The translations under genes were made by a program, and so were the position numbers. Of a stretch of 64,000 nucleotides of DNA, positions 1-15,500 are shown piece after piece; within the stretch, counting starts at the first letter, position 1; every line of letters begins with the position of its first letter. Origin of the DNA: Watersipora subatra (taxonomy: Eukaryota; Bryozoa; Gymnolaemata; Cheilostomatida; Watersiporidae); contig NC_088714.1 in the NCBI RefSeq assembly GCF_963576615.1, forward strand, positions 5,022,001 to 5,086,000, in the 5' to 3' direction. The notes under the pieces are model-generated. The model was given only the letters and a program-made list of their open reading frames with translations, was not told the origin of the DNA and made no database searches.

Positions 1-265
1 GATCCAAGACCAGCTAAGGAGACAACCAGAGGAGAATAAATTGTAAGAAGTAACAAGTGGAGCTGATCCAAGACCAGCTAAGGAAAGAACCAGAGGAGAA
101 TAAATGGTAAGTAGTAACAAGTGGATTTTATCCAAGATCAACTAAAGAGACAACCAGAGGAAAATAAATGGTAAGTAGTAACAAGTGGATTTGATCCAAG
201 ACCAGCTAAGGAGACAACCAGAGGAGAATGAATGGTAAGTAGTAACAAGTGGATTTGATCAAACA
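1..265. repeat. 64-bp tandem repeat, about four copies
   Basis: Starts of the GATCCAAGA motif at 1, 65, 129 and 193 give a 64-bp period; copies differ at a few bases. The array is cut by the window edge, so its full length is unknown. It probably lies in an intron of the Atos-like gene. Confidence 0.85.
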
Positions 266-344
266 TACAAATACTTGATAGAAACAACCACCAGTAAGTA
301 GCCATGTAAGGTAAGCCATAGAACACAACTGTAAAGTTCAGAAC

Positions 345-588
345 CTGTGAGGAGGAGGAGAGACTCTGGGTGTGTCCTCTTCTCGAGACCTCATCTCATT
401 GGCTGACTGAGTGCCGGTAGAGCATGAGATAAACTCGAGATTGTCTATGGAGTTGGCAGGAAATGCTGAAAATGAAGCTAGCTGCTCAGCAGCAGATAGA
501 TCACTGCTTGGAGGCTTTGTAGCGCTTAAGAAACCACTATGTCTCTGCGTCACTGTACGGTGGCAGGAGTCTGCAGCCGACTTTCTTC
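345..588 (-). CDS. atos: Atos-like gene, Ser-rich middle exon
   Basis: Acceptor gatgtttacag; open for 81 codons with SATKPPSSDLSAAEQLASFS and a Pro-rich end (RVSPPPH). Better GC content and codon variety than the flanking DNA. Ends either at a weak donor (gttctg) at 344 or a stop at 338-340. Placed in the Atos-like gene by strand, phase and position; identity not shown by homology. Confidence 0.5.
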
Positions 589-3500
589 CTGTAAACATCC
601 ATGCACATCAACTCTGTGAAGCTGACAGTAGAATAAAAACCTAATTTGTTAATGCAATGGATTTGGTACGATTGGTCTAATGACGATTGGTTTAATACAG
701 ATTGGTCCAATCCAATTGGTCTAATAAACCAATTCGCCTAAAGAGATTTAATCTAAAACCGATTCGTCCAATATACTATTAAGGCCAATGACTATTCGCC
801 TAAAATTCATGTAAAGACAAAGATGAATAATGAAAACTTAAATCAGACACTTGTATTAGTACACATAAGTTGAACTAGCGGAGATTTTATTGGATCAGAT
901 GTACATTCAGGTAATTTTTGTGTACAAAATAAACTCTAAAAATACAGAAAGAAATAAACATTTAACATTGTAAACAATATTGTAAGTTTTAATTTTAGCT
1001 GAAAACTTTAGAGCGTGTGCCAGTGCTCGTAGAAGCTAAAACATCGTTATTGTCCTCGCTAAAAACAGTCAAGATTTTTTCTTCAAGTTTGATATCTTTT
1101 TACTAGCTGTAGATTCTCTTATAATGGGTTCAGTCTACTCTTCAACATTTTTTGTTCTTTTTGTTGCTCAGTATTTACTGCAAAAATTGGTTTTAGATCA
1201 ACCGTGTGATTGGACCAATAGTACCATTAGACAAGTTGATTATAGACAAACTGGCTTTAGACCAATTATACTTGGACCAATCGTTGTTCGACTCATTGTT
1301 AGGGACTAAACACACCACTTTATGCTAACGATTAGTTTATCCATGCAGACTATTCCAGATATACTGGCTATTTTTTTAAAGCCATGGACCTTTAGTGTCA
1401 GCTGGTGACATATGTTTCTCAGTGATGACCCTTTTGTAAGTAGTGGCCAGTCATCTCAAATAGGTGAGACGTAAATAGTAATGGTTCAAAAAGACATTAC
1501 GGCTGAAGAATATCAAAGATGGAGAGTTACCCGTTAAATCCTGGATGCCTCGCACACTTTTTGACCTAGAATGGGTTCGTTCACTAGTGGTATTAGCTCT
1601 CCCTAGGTCACAGCCATCAGCCTCTCCTTGTTTTTCCAAATTGTTGAAGGACCTTCAATAATGTACCATAATCTCATTAAATAGATCAATGTGGTAAAGC
1701 GTACCATGCAACATAGAAATGTACTGAGCAGATAATTTCATCAGCACTTCAGCAGCTGTCGGTATGGAGTAATTCCTACTGTTTGCTGAGAGTTCCAAAT
1801 ACAACCATTTTCACTTCAGTGCCTCAACCTCAAGGCCTTATATAAATACAATTTGTAAATGATAATGTTTATCCTAGTTTACGAAGACGTCCTAAATTTT
1901 AATTTTTGTCAAGTCAGTCAATTAATATATTATTATAACAAGCCTTGCCACACTCTACCACCTAACATATTATGATATACCATACACCTAGCTATATTGT
2001 ACCACCCACCATGCCAAGCTAGACCACACACTGTGACACGCTGTACCACATACCATACTACGATATACCGTACTAGACACCTTCTACACTAAATCACATA
2101 CCATACTATGATATACTAGAAAGCAGAAACCTGCTACACTGTATCACATACAACACCACACACCATACTACACTATACCATATGCTACGGCAGGTTGAAA
2201 CACTCTATTCCAAAAAGCAATTTAGGCCATAGGACGTAGATTTTTGTGAATGCTTGTATTTAATGTATGTATTATTATTAGTAAAACCTTAGCTTTATTT
2301 AAATGATATGTCAAGAATAGCTAAACATAGCAAGATTGACAAGTAGGCAGCCACCTTCTGGACTTCCTGAGTAATGGAGAGGCATCTTTAACTGCGAAGA
2401 GCTTGTCTCGGCTGGCGATACTGATTTCATACGGAGTGAGTGATGTCCGGGGAAGGCTTGACAGTGTGACTCTGAGGGCACGTCTAGACTGGCCCAATGA
2501 GGCCTCAGGAAATTTGTGGCTTTGAGGTGACATAACAAATTTGTGTACAAACCATTCACCAGGCGCTGTCAGTCTGTAACATAGCAACAGAAATGACTTG
2601 GATTACACAAGATAGGAGCCATCACATTGAATGAGAAAAGGTTTCATATTCATATGAAGGATGCTTCATAGTTGAAGGTTTCACATTAGATGATATGGAG
2701 TTTCACATTAGACGCTATGGAGTTTCACATTAAACGATATGGAGTTTCACATTAGACGATATGGAGTTTCACATTAGACGATATGGAGTTTCACATTAGA
2801 CGATATGGAGTTTCACATTAGACGATATGGAGTTTCACATTAGACGATATGGAGTTTCACATTAGACGATATGGAGTTTCACATTAGACGATATGGAGTT
2901 TCACATTAGATGATATGGAGTTTCACATTAGATGATATGGAAGTTCACATTAGATGATATGGAAGTTCACATTAGATGATATGGAGTGTCACATTAGATG
3001 ATATGGAGTTTCACATTAGACGATATGGAGTTTCACATTAGATGATATGGAGTTTCACATTAGACAATATGGAATTTCACATTAGACGATATGGAGTTTC
3101 ACATTAGACGATATGGAGTTTCACATTAGACGATATGGAGTTTCACATTAGACGATATGGAGCTTCACATTAGACGATATGGAGTCTCACATTAGATAAT
3201 ATGGAGTTTCACATTAGATGATATGGAGTTTCCCATTAGATGATATTGAGTGTCACATTAGATGATATGGAGTTTCTCATTAGATGATATGGAGTGTCAC
3301 ATTAGATGATATGGAGTTTCACATTAGACGATATGGAGTTTCGCATTAGACGATATGGAGTTTCACATTAGATGATATGGAATTTCACATTAGACGATAT
3401 GGAGTTTCACATTAGACGATATGGAGTTTCACATTAGACGATATGGAGTTTCACATTAGATGATATGAGTTTCCCATTAGATGATATGAGTTTCCCATTA

Positions 3501-6500
3501 GATGATATGGAGTTTCACATTAGATGATATGGAGTTTCACATTAAATGATATGGAGTTTCACATTAGATGATATGGAGTTTCACATTGCATGCAGATGGT
3601 TAAGATTTTCACATTATATGATTTGGAGTTTTACATTGGATTGTGAGGAGTTTCGCATTTGATGATAAGGAGTTTCGCTTTAGGCCTAACAAGTTTTGCA
3701 TTTGATATCTAGTAAGTATACATCAAGTTTAGTGTAGGAACTTACATTCTAACTTATAATTACTTTCCAATGGTTCATCAACAGCATACTCACAATATCA
3801 TAGAATACTCTAGTGGAGTGAATAGAATTAGTTCATACCTATAGAATATGTGTTTAGGAGTGGATCCTTGAGACATCTGAAACCAAGCGGACAGCTGCGA
3901 GAAGCACAGCTGTGATCGGACAGCATTGCAGAGGTTCTGCAGAGACTGTGAAGGGCTCTCCACCCTGGAAAGATACAATATTGGTAGCTTAAAGGTTGAC
4001 TTGCAACAAAATTCACATTACAGTTATTTGATATCAAAAGATTCACCATGTCTTACTCTGTTGTGTTGTAAGTGCCAAATATGTGGAAATGTGATTACAA
4101 GCTCGTAAAAGCTCAAAAACGAAAAGCCGCCGTAGATTGGAATCCGTTTATTTCTCTGACGTAGCCATGACAGTTTGGTTATTGTCTTGTCACGTGATGT
4201 TCTCACGTGAAATGAAAGGCCAATGAAAAGCTCAATATTAAACTTATCGTAGCACTAGTTTATGACAAACACTTTGGGTTTTATCGAAGACCCCGTATCA
4301 AATATAGATGCTCGCAAATTTACAGTTTTGTTTCAGCTTGATCAAATCGTCAAGTCGTAATCTGATCATGTGACCCGATACTTCAAAAATAATTTTTGCA
4401 GCACTTTTCGATTATCACAGGTGACCAACAGGCTCGTCATGATTATCAGACAATGTTATGTACCCCTTCGAGCTAAGGTTAAAAAGTTAAATTAATTTTT
4501 ACAGTAAGTTATAAGATATCGCTGCTAAAAGTGACAGCATTACAATGACGATAAAATAGACGCGTAAAACCAATAGACATGGTTTTATTGAATGCGTGAA
4601 GTATATTTGTGAAAATATTTCGACGAATAAGGTTGCATGAAAGTGTAAACAGAAACCATCTACCACAACCACGTCACATTTGAGCCGTTTTGGAAAGAGA
4701 ATCCAAACTACGGCGGTCTCATGTGGCTGCGATTAACTGTTCGTTTTTTAGCTTTTAAGAGCTTGTAAACACATTCCTACATATTTTGCACCTGCAACAC
4801 AACAGAGTAAGACATGGTGAATCTTTTGATATCAAATAACTGTAACGTGAATTTTGTTACAAGTCAACCTTTAAAGAAGCACCTGTACCGCTGAGCCGCC
4901 TTGGCTGACCTACCAAGGCACGGTTGAGACACACTCCTTTATAAAGACACTCAAATGTACTTTCGCCCTAACTTGAGAACAAGTCAAGGTGTAAATAAAC
5001 CTAGGTTAAGCTATGTCAAGGGCAATTGATGGACTTGCATTGGTGTCCGTATAAGAGAAAGCAATGAAGTATAAATAGGTGAGTAAATCAAGCATGACTT
5101 AACAATCCACAACTTGTTTATAAAAATGCTCTGTTTAGGCTCAAATACGATAGCTTTACTTCAGAAATCAAATTTAGAATCTATAAGGAAGTAAAATCAT
5201 AGCTTCTAGTTGAAACGTGATGGATGACCACAACATCACGATAGAAACCAAGCAGACTTGAAGCTTATATAATTTTATCCAAACTAACCGATAGTGTCAG
5301 GTTTTTAATATTTAAAGCGAGACAGAGAGTAGAAGTGGTTTCTCATGGATGTATATTACCAGCGGTAAAGCTGAATGAAATGTAACAAACATACTTCCAG
5401 GCTCAATCGTGAGCCATCGACAGCTGAGTAAGCATGCCTCAATACGGTTGGATCATTTCCTGTTGCAAGTCTATCGAATTCACAACCATATGAGTATTTG
5501 TTTGCTATTGCAAGAGGGCAAAAACTCGGATGTTTGTTTGTTCTTATCGAGTTACCAAATGAGAAATAGGATATATGCAACTGACAATGCCCTCTATACA
5601 TTTGTGAAACACCAGGGGTGCACTACAGAACTTTAAACTATACTTGAACAGCTTCTGCCTACTCCCACCCCCAACAATGCGTTTACTCTTGACCAGACAT
5701 CAGCTAGTACCATGCAGGCACTGCAGCTAGAAGTACTTTAGATTGCTGTTGATGGTAGTCAAGAGTAATCTATGACATGTGCTCGTTGATTAGACAATTG
5801 ATAGGAGAGAGGTGAGTCGAGGGCAGCTAGACATCGAGCACTCTCCTTTGCCCTCCCTAAGAGGCTATATGCCATTAGCTGCACGTGTCTAAGAACTCTC
5901 GAGTATACACCTAGCTAGTCACCTAGCTAGTCGAGTAGCATTAATGTAATCATACGTAACAGCAATTATAGTGTGATAGAGATAACAGCCTTGGCATTTG
6001 TGTTATAAATTATCTCTTCACGCAGTTATTCCTAAAAGCAAATCAAGTCTAAAGCGACAAAAAAAAATATAATTCTTGGAAGAACAATAATGTAGTGGCA
6101 GCGAGTCTCCAGGTATAGCTGCCAGGCGATGCTGCCAACACATAAAGTGCTTTGAAAACTTAAGTAAAGCAAGACATACAAAAATAATAACATAGATTAA
6201 GTAAAACAATATTTTTATACATAACAGAATTACCAGCGATAGGTAGGTGTTGCTGATAGAGTTCAATGATCCAAATAACTTTTAAATGTTAGATTTTTCT
6301 GAATGCAGAACGTGTTTTGATGTGTCGAAGAGTTAAAAACGCCACAAATATCATAAATTCTGTGTGAAATTTCATTAACTGAAACTCATAATCCATGACT
6401 ATATCTAAATCAAGGCCATTTAACATCTGACTGGCAAAAAACCATTTTGCCGACGTGATTTATTTTATTGATTTTATTGCTCACTCATTGGCTAACAGAA

Positions 6501-9500
6501 GGCCAATGAGTGAGCAATCACTGTACATCCTTGCTTTAAAAGGTCAACTTTTGTATTGATATTTGACTAATAGAATCATTTTAAAACAAGGAGAATATCT
6601 TTGAGTTATCTTACAGTATTGATTCTTCAAGGAATGAGACTGCTTAGGGGCCTTTTGGTGATCAAACTCAGCAATATTACAAAGTTCCATCCGGACAGGA
6701 CTTTTCTAGCTTGCGTTTAAAACACCAGCCACTTATATTAATATATTCTAACAATCTATTTGGAATTGAAAATTAAAAATGCAAACAGCTGATCACCGAT
6801 AAATAATTCAATGCAAGTTAACCACAAAAATGAACATAATTACTGTAAAACTAGTTAAAATCAATTTTAATATACCCTGCGATACCGATCACACTGTATT
6901 TATGTGATTCTGGCATGGCAGCGGTCTTAAAGTTGACAAATATGAGCTATAGGCCTATATGCCCTTCTCTGATCAAGTACATCCAAGGCATAATAACTCC
7001 TACATAGGATACATCATACATACATGGAAATGCAGAGATCAACCAACACTTCAGTGTAGTTACTAACCTAGAATGAACCTGCTGAATAGTCCACTGCTCC
7101 AAAAGGACGTAGGAATCGGAGTGGGCGGAGCCTACTTCATGGGTAGGATCAACATTAGCAATTGTCTGTTCAGTGCACTTGTCAGCTGCTCCGATCTCAC
7201 ACATAGGACAGAGGAGGACCTCCGCACACAATGGGATACCATTATAGCACAAGTTGGCTATCACCTCTTTGTACCGGCGAACTTTCACGCACTGGAAATC
7301 AATCAAATTCAGATTAAAAAATCAAGCAAGATAATTTTTGACAGATAAACATCGTTAGACTAGCAGAATGAAGAGCAAAAAGACCCTAATGAGTTTAGCA
7401 GTGAAACCAGCAATGATTATATAACAAAGCCTTAGAGCAATTTCGCTATAAACAAACTATGGTGACATAATATAATTATAGCTCACTGGTCATTGGATAC
7501 TTGTTTGAGGAAATTCGCAGTGTTGATCTCTAATTATACATTTACATACATGGTTATTTTTCATAATATATCGTACAGCTGACATAGAAAAAGAATTCTA
7601 AAATATTTATGTTATTTTTCCTTCAACCTAGAAATGCAGTGAAATAGTATTCAGAATATTGTGACTTATGTACGGAAATGAGTGAGTGTACACTGTACAC
7701 TAGTATACAAAATAGGAAAAGTGAGATTAGTAAAAACTTTATCCATTGCTCGAGTTCAGCTGAGTTCAACAACTTTATAAAAAAGAAAAATTGTTTATTT
7801 ATTTATATGGAAAAACTCAAATCTTATTTAGCCTGTGTACATGTTTCTATTTGGCAAACATCCCCTTTATTTTATGGATAATGTGGAAAAATTCACATCG
7901 GCTATTTTCTGGACTTTAATCTTTCCAAAAACATGCTATAACATTCAAGTTTTGTCTAAACAGTTTTTAGTAAATTATTTCTTAACTTTTCATAGTAGTT
8001 ATCACGGAAACTTTTTATTAGGCAGCGTTATACTTTATTCTACTGTTTAACTTAGTTGAGATATTTGAAATATTGATTAGCGCTATTACAATATTACAAA
8101 TATTACAATATTACTTGTACTGATAGACAGCGATATGCAATAAATCAAAATTCTTTCTCGATAGGTATTTGACAAATTAGATGTGATAACAATGCCTCTA
8201 CAATTACATTCTTAAGAGTTGTTTTTGTGACAAATATTAAGCTATTACCCAACAAACAAAGGAAAATGATAGGGTAATAATATGTTGCCCATTGCATTAA
8301 GTTTTTTCATATAACAACATGACAATTTGTGTTTGTTGTTAACTTGCATGCGTATAATGTGTGCAATGCATTTATAAACTGTTCTACGAGAAAATGACTC
8401 CTGATTAAAATAATGCAGCTCGTTTTGTCATCATTTCTGCTGCCGGTGTCAGACCTTTAATCCAATAATTCAGCAAAGTTGCACGTTATTCTCTTTTCCA
8501 CGTCTATTTGAATGGCCTTAAGCACGCAGACAGGCAGTCAAAACTAGGCTAATGATCATCATTACATACAAGCATTTTAATATATGACATAGAATTCGAG
8601 CAAATATCAGTTTAGACATTCCGAGGTAATTTCCAACATGTGATGTTCGAAATTTTTTAAACCAATGCTGTAAATAAAAATTATAAACCTAGCCTAAACT
8701 AAAACAGAGTGCAAAAATAATTTAAATATATATAATTAAATTAATTCATTGTAATTTAGAATAAGTTACGCTGCATATTCCTATTACTTTACTTACACAC
8801 TGCTGAACCTACACTACCATTTACATGTTTCTAATGTAATGTACATGTAACGTACATGTAACATACATGTAACGCACATGTAACGTACATGTAATGTACA
8901 TGTAACGTACATGTAACGCACATGTAAACTACATGTAAACTACATGCAACAATAAAACTATTCTACTTGCCATTACTTTATTAATTTGTTTTATCGTTTA
9001 CATACAATACAAGTTTTTACATTTAGTTTTTCGAATAACTTTATATACTGCAATTGTTTTAATGTAATTAGTTGAAGAATTGATCATTGCTTTTTGAACT
9101 GAAACAAATTAAACAAGATGCAAGGTATTCATATATATTCATACGTTTCTAGATATAAAGCGGCTATTGGAACCAATTTACTTGGTATGTCGAAGTTTGA
9201 CTATGCGAACAGAATCATTATAGCAAGGTAGAGTTGAGATTTTAACTGAAATTCTTGCTACAGGCAGTAGTCTTGGAACTCTTGTCTGTCTCATACAAAT
9301 ATAACCTCAGTTTGTAAATCTATCGGCGTCGTGTTCAGCACGTAAAGAAAGGGTGGGTAGATCGATAAGAGCCTCTAGTGGAGAGCTCTTGAAACCGAGT
9401 TCCAGCGCAAGGGAAATCTTTAACTACTGAATAGCCCTAAGGCTAGACTAGTACTGGAGATGGGCAACACCTTATACCTCACTGGAGTTACCTTACTATA

Positions 9501-12500
9501 TAATACACTGCGAGCTGTGTATGTTGTGACCACCTTCACATGCCTTATTTGGTGCTATTAAGCATCTACACTAAAATAACACTAAAACGGGTTTAAAACT
9601 TTCCTTTGACATAAAACTAAAATAGTACATAGAAAGATGAATAATAAACTCACATATGCCTATAGATGCTACATTTTCTTCTTTTTAAAACTGCAGACGT
9701 CAACTGCTCACTTTCTTGTAGTCATACAATTTGAAAGTGTATATAATCCAAATATGAAGGCACCTGCCAGAGAGGAAATTAACTGCAGCCACAATTCAAA
9801 TTATGTTTAGTGGAGTGTTTTCATGATGGTGAGTTTGGAATAACTTTTTAGAAAGATTTTTAATAACAAGGAACTAACAAATGGCAGCAGCAAACTTCAT
9901 GCATTTGCACAAATATTAAGAAGCGGGCAGTTCAATTTTAATCAGAAGTTGTGTCCTCTTAGAATCAATTTGCAATCATTTGGCATGTGGTTGCGCTAAC
10001 AATGGTTTTTAGCAACTGATATCACCATAGAACCATTAATAACCTCAAAATGCAGATGCTCTGGCAATAAACAAAGTACCTTTATTTGTTCATCACGAAA
10101 CATGCATGTCTGTTGTGCTTGGTCACACTACTGCTGATGGCAAACTACGTTTTATTAGTTTTGTACTACTTAAATAAAATCAAATATTATATAATGAAAG
10201 CAGATTTGTAACTAATTAAAACAAATGCTATATAAACAAAAATTAAAATGTTTCTCATAAATACCAGATTTAGAAATCTACAAATTGGCAGAACTTTAAT
10301 TTTATCGTGATATAGTCAGTCATACAGGAATTACTAAGCAGGCAGCTGTAGAGATGTGTAGAGATGTGAAGTCAGCAGATCGTAAACATGCTATCGAATG
10401 AAAATCAGATCCAGAAAAGAAACCGAGAGTTTAGTTCAAGCATTAATAAGATGGTAAAATAGTCATTTATTTGAAAGAGTGAGATCATTAGGCTGGTGAA
10501 AGTTCTTATCTAATACGACGATCAATTGGAAACAAATAAGATGCAGAAAAAATGCAAACGCACCGATCAGAACCTATTTTTGTGACCATAACATTTACCT
10601 GTACATAATCACAGACCAGCAACTTCAAGGGATCACAGTTGCTCAAGTGAAATTCATCTATAAATAGCCTGGCACAAAGGGCGAACTTTGAGCATTCAAG
10701 CAAAAAATATTTCAGAGAATGATGATAAGAATAGATCAATCAAGTTGGCTGCTATTCATCAAATGCACTCAGTAACGCTGTCGGAGAGTCAAGTACATTG
10801 TACATTTATTATAGTTGGATGAAACAAAGATGGCACAATTTTTCAACTGTTTGTATAAAACCTGGGAAAAATGACCGGGAATAGGGCAAATATTTAACAT
10901 TGAATTCATTTATTGTGAAGTTCCACAAAACCGAACGACAACTTATTGTTCAAATTATTTAAAACAGGTTTTAGGAACATTTTTTACAGACTTTTATAGG
11001 CAAAATAGTGACGAGCCAGATATTGTCAATGTGTACCGGGCCAGTTAGACTACCTGATATTGGTGTCTTGCACCAGACTGGTTAGACTACCTGATATTGG
11101 TGTCTTGTTCCAGACAGGTTAGACTACCTGATATTGATGTCTTGTACCAGACAGGTTAGACTACCTGATATTGATGTCTTGTACCAGACAGGTTAGACTA
11201 CCTGATATTGATGTCTTGTACCAGACGGGTTAGACTACCTGACATTGATGTCTTGTATCAGACAGGTTAGACAACCTGATATTGGTGTCTTGTACCCGAC
11301 TGGTTAGACTACATGATATCTTGCACCAAACTGGTTAGACTACCTGATATTGATGTCTTGTTCCAGACGGGTTAGACTACCTGATATTGATGTCTTGTAT
11401 CAGACTGGTTAGACTACCTGATATTGGTGTTTTGTACCAGACTGGTTAGACTACCTGATATTGATGTCTTGTATCAGACTGGTTAGACTACCTGATATTG
11501 GTGTCTTGTATCAGACGGGTTAGACTACCTGATATTGGTGTCTTGTATCAGACAGGTTAGACTACCTGATATTGGTGTCTTGTACCAAGCCAGTTAGACT
11601 ACTTGTTTTTAGTTTCTGTCAAAACATTTTTGGAAGCTCTTGCAGCCAGAATGATAATTCTTGTTTATTTAAAGTTTTCAAAGTTTACTAGCTAAAGTTA
11701 ATTATTTCCATGTATTGTATAAAAATTTGATACGATGGATAGGTTTAACATATGTGACAGCGCGTATCATTTTCAATACAAACGCGGCATTTCATATAGC
11801 GCACAATAGGCTCTCAAAGTGAAACTGGTCCATGCAGCTTAGACTTTTGGAATTTGAGGTCATGACTTTTCTAGGGCGAATCATATGTCAGGAATCAGTT
11901 TCTGAGGCGTATGATTAGCTAAGATGCTTTATTAGACTGTTTTGCAGACTTTGAAGTGGTTGCTAAGGATAACAAAAACAGCGATATTTCATTTCCGGTT
12001 ATTCAGTCTATGTATCGCGTTTTAAAATGTCTTACTGATTTATCGTTGGTGGTGACTTTTGGAAAGAAATTGAGGAGGTCGATGTGAATTATTTAGATAT
12101 ACAGGGTAGAGAAGGAAGTATTAGTGATTTTCGAAACAGTAAGATCGATTTAGATCTTGAGAATGATGGATTAGATGGAAATTTTCCGCCAAGTTTTACT
12201 GATAACGGTCGTAGTTTAGAGATTCTGTCGTCACGACAATATCTAACAGAAGGTTAGAAGCTTGGTACCAACACTCCTTTGACTGGACCTCATGTTGCTC
12301 CCTATGGCTTTGATTATGCACAGCAGGTAGGTCAAAAACATTTTTTTAAACATTTCTTGTTGCTTGTTGCAAAACGCAAATCTTATTTCATGTTTTCGTC
12401 AATAACGCACACGCAGCCCAAAATATAACATTAATTAGTCGACTATTACAAGGTATAAAGCTATTAACGTAGTGTTTTAAGTTGAAACATTGCTGAGTTT

Positions 12501-15500
12501 TAACAATTAGCAATTGCAAATGCTAATTAAGAATTATAAAAACGATCCAATTTATAAGCAAAAATATACATTTAAAAAATAAAATATAAATAGTAAATGT
12601 ACTTGCATGTCTATAGAAAAACAACAAATTTTCGTTCTGTTTAATTCTTGGGTCCACTACCCTGCCAACCCACAGCAACCTGGGCCAATGTATTTCAAAA
12701 CCACTTGGATGTGTGCGCTATTTGGAGTGGTCTGTGACACCTTCCCTGCACAAGTGAATTATCTGATTGATGAGACTGCTTGTTCGACAAAAGGAGCCAA
12801 CAGCGTCATATCTTATATTCATCAGTATCTAGAAACCTATTGCCTTGATGAAGAGAAAGCTTTGTTCCACGCTGACAACTGTTGGTATGCAAGCAACAAC
12901 CAATGTTTTGAAGTTTCATGTTTGTATTGAAAATGTATTGATGCAATTATGTATATCAAACCCTTTTTAATGGCCAGAATAAAAACAACGCAGTAATACA
13001 GTACTTGGCTTGGCGCATTGCAAGCGGGCTGTACAAGGAGATTGAACTGAATTTTCTCGTCGCAGGTTACACGAAGTTCAGCTGCGATTACTGCTTTGGC
13101 TTGCTAAAAAGGAAATGCAGAACTAACAGAGTTCCTCTCTTTCTGATATAGGTGAGGTATGTTTCTCATTTTGTCAATTAGTGAAATGAGAATTTTCAAA
13201 TCTTGCTTGGGCTATTTATACAGAAACTATCTAAAGGTTCTTGGTTACTTAATCTGAGTTTTATTTAATTAGGTAGTAAATGGCTTGGCTTGGCTCGCCT
13301 AAACAGTGCCCAGCTTGTCATGGATGATCATGGCAATGTGCTTGTTCCAATAAAGGACTGAAGTGGATTTTTCATGCAAAAAGCAAAAAGATCAGCCAAA
13401 TTAAGAGCTACCACCAGTTTATCTTATTGGCGGAAAGATTAGGCCTACTTTGTTTTGTGTTCTTTGCCATCCTGAATTTTGGCTTTGAAAGTACAACATA
13501 GAGAAATTCAATAATGTTGTACAATAAATGTAATACTAATAGACAGTGTGTGCAGTAATCGTTGTTTTGCTGCAGGCAGTGTCCAAGTAAAAAAGCATGC
13601 CAATAGCGTGGAGAGTGAAGATATACAGCTTATGTCTGCAGAGTCAGCCAGGTCAGGGTGGCCTGAAATCATTCCGCCTCCTTGTCTGACTGTTGAACGT
13701 CAGCAATATCTTTTCAAAAAAATCAGAGAGTTATGTGATGAGAGCAAAAGAGATATTGTGTGCCCAGCGCCTATTCAATAGCCATCACAGCTCAATACGT
13801 CAGCTCAATACATCACAGCTCAACCGCCGCAGAAACCAAAAAGACTACTAAAAAGTCTACTAAGGCTAGCTCTATCGCCCCGATACGGAAACGTAAACGT
13901 CAATCATAGACAGTAGCAGCAGTGCTACTAGTTTATTTTTTTATTGATATTATATTATTATATTATATTCATGTTATTTTGATAATATTTTAATCAATCT
14001 TAACTTGCTTTAACTTGAATCTAATTTAGCTACTAAACAAGTAACATTGATCTCAAATTGTCTCCTCGGGCTCAGAAGCCTGGATCGTCTACCCTAAAGA
14101 CGCTAACTCATTCATCTCAGTAAAAGTTTTGTGAGTGCATTGGATTATTATTCTAACACTGATACATTTGCATCAATTTTATGCTCAAAATAATCAATTC
14201 AATGTGCAACACAATTTGGTAGTAACTCCTTTACTGTGCATCAATGTGCTCCTTTTCAATGACACAACATGTGACCTTGACCTCACTGTTTTATGTATTC
14301 GAGCTGAAGTGACATCATCGGGACCCATTTCATATCGTTCGCCATGTTCTCTTCCCTATAGATCTCAACATTCATGAAAATATAATGTCTGTAGCGTGCG
14401 GTTGCTATGACATTCCAAAACGTCAACAAATACTACGGTTTAAAATTCAATCCATCAACTTTAAAGACGAATTTCTCAATTTGTGGTGTCGACCATATTG
14501 ACCAACACCTTCTAAGATAAAAACCTGTATCTCAGGTTAAGTTGCTTCGATTTCAATTCCGAAAACAGTTTTGAAAAGCTGAGAAATTGATCTATTACAT
14601 TGGGCTAAAAAACAATTTTGTGATCTGACCTCATTTGTATTGAAAATGACACGAACTGTCACATATTACTAAATGTCATCTTAACAAAGTATTTATATTG
14701 ATAAACTGAGCCCTTTTACATCATGAGCTCCATGTAAATTATGGCATAACATCTGTTACATAACAAAAATGAATATCTTGCTACACCGCAAACAAATCAG
14801 TATTGTCCAACACAACCACGTGACAAGTAGGTGACCTGTAAAAGAAATGCTATAACCTACTGCAACCAATTAATGTTTCGGTTATAAACTACGGTAAGTG
14901 ATATTTATAATTTAATTTTTTTGTTAGAAAATGATAATGCAGTTCTGCTCCAAACAAATACTATCAAACAAACTCGGGCTATATTTAGATGCAAATTTTG
15001 TTACAACAACATACTGATAAATAGAGACGATTACAATCAATTCTTAAGAATATGTACAAGAAATGTGAACTACACTTTGTCACCCGTCGTCACTAAGGCC
15101 AGCTTTTTACAAATCCAGCATCAGATATGATTATATCACCTTTATGTTCACACAAGAAAAATGTGGAGGAGACTATACGGTGCAATGCTTTAGGACACTC
15201 ATGTTAAAGAATAGAGAAAGCATAATATTATTATGCTTTAATAGTTATCTTGAGGTGTTGATTGATGTTCTAAAAAAAGAATCAAGGAGATTGACCCACT
15301 AGAAGCTGAGATATAGACAGCCAAACACAGGTCTACCTAATAAAGAATGAGAGGAAAACCCTTCGAAAATCCCGAAAACTGTGACGTATAAAATCGACTT
15401 AATGGTCATGTGCCGGAGTTGCGCACCCTTACCGCCGTTATGTATAATGATTGTTTTGGCTACGAGATGTGAAACGCTTCTCGCGATAGTAAATAATTTA

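Noticed and set aside
2679-3592. Possible CRISPR-like array (22-bp repeats)
   Set aside because: Units are head to tail with no unique spacers, in an animal intron.
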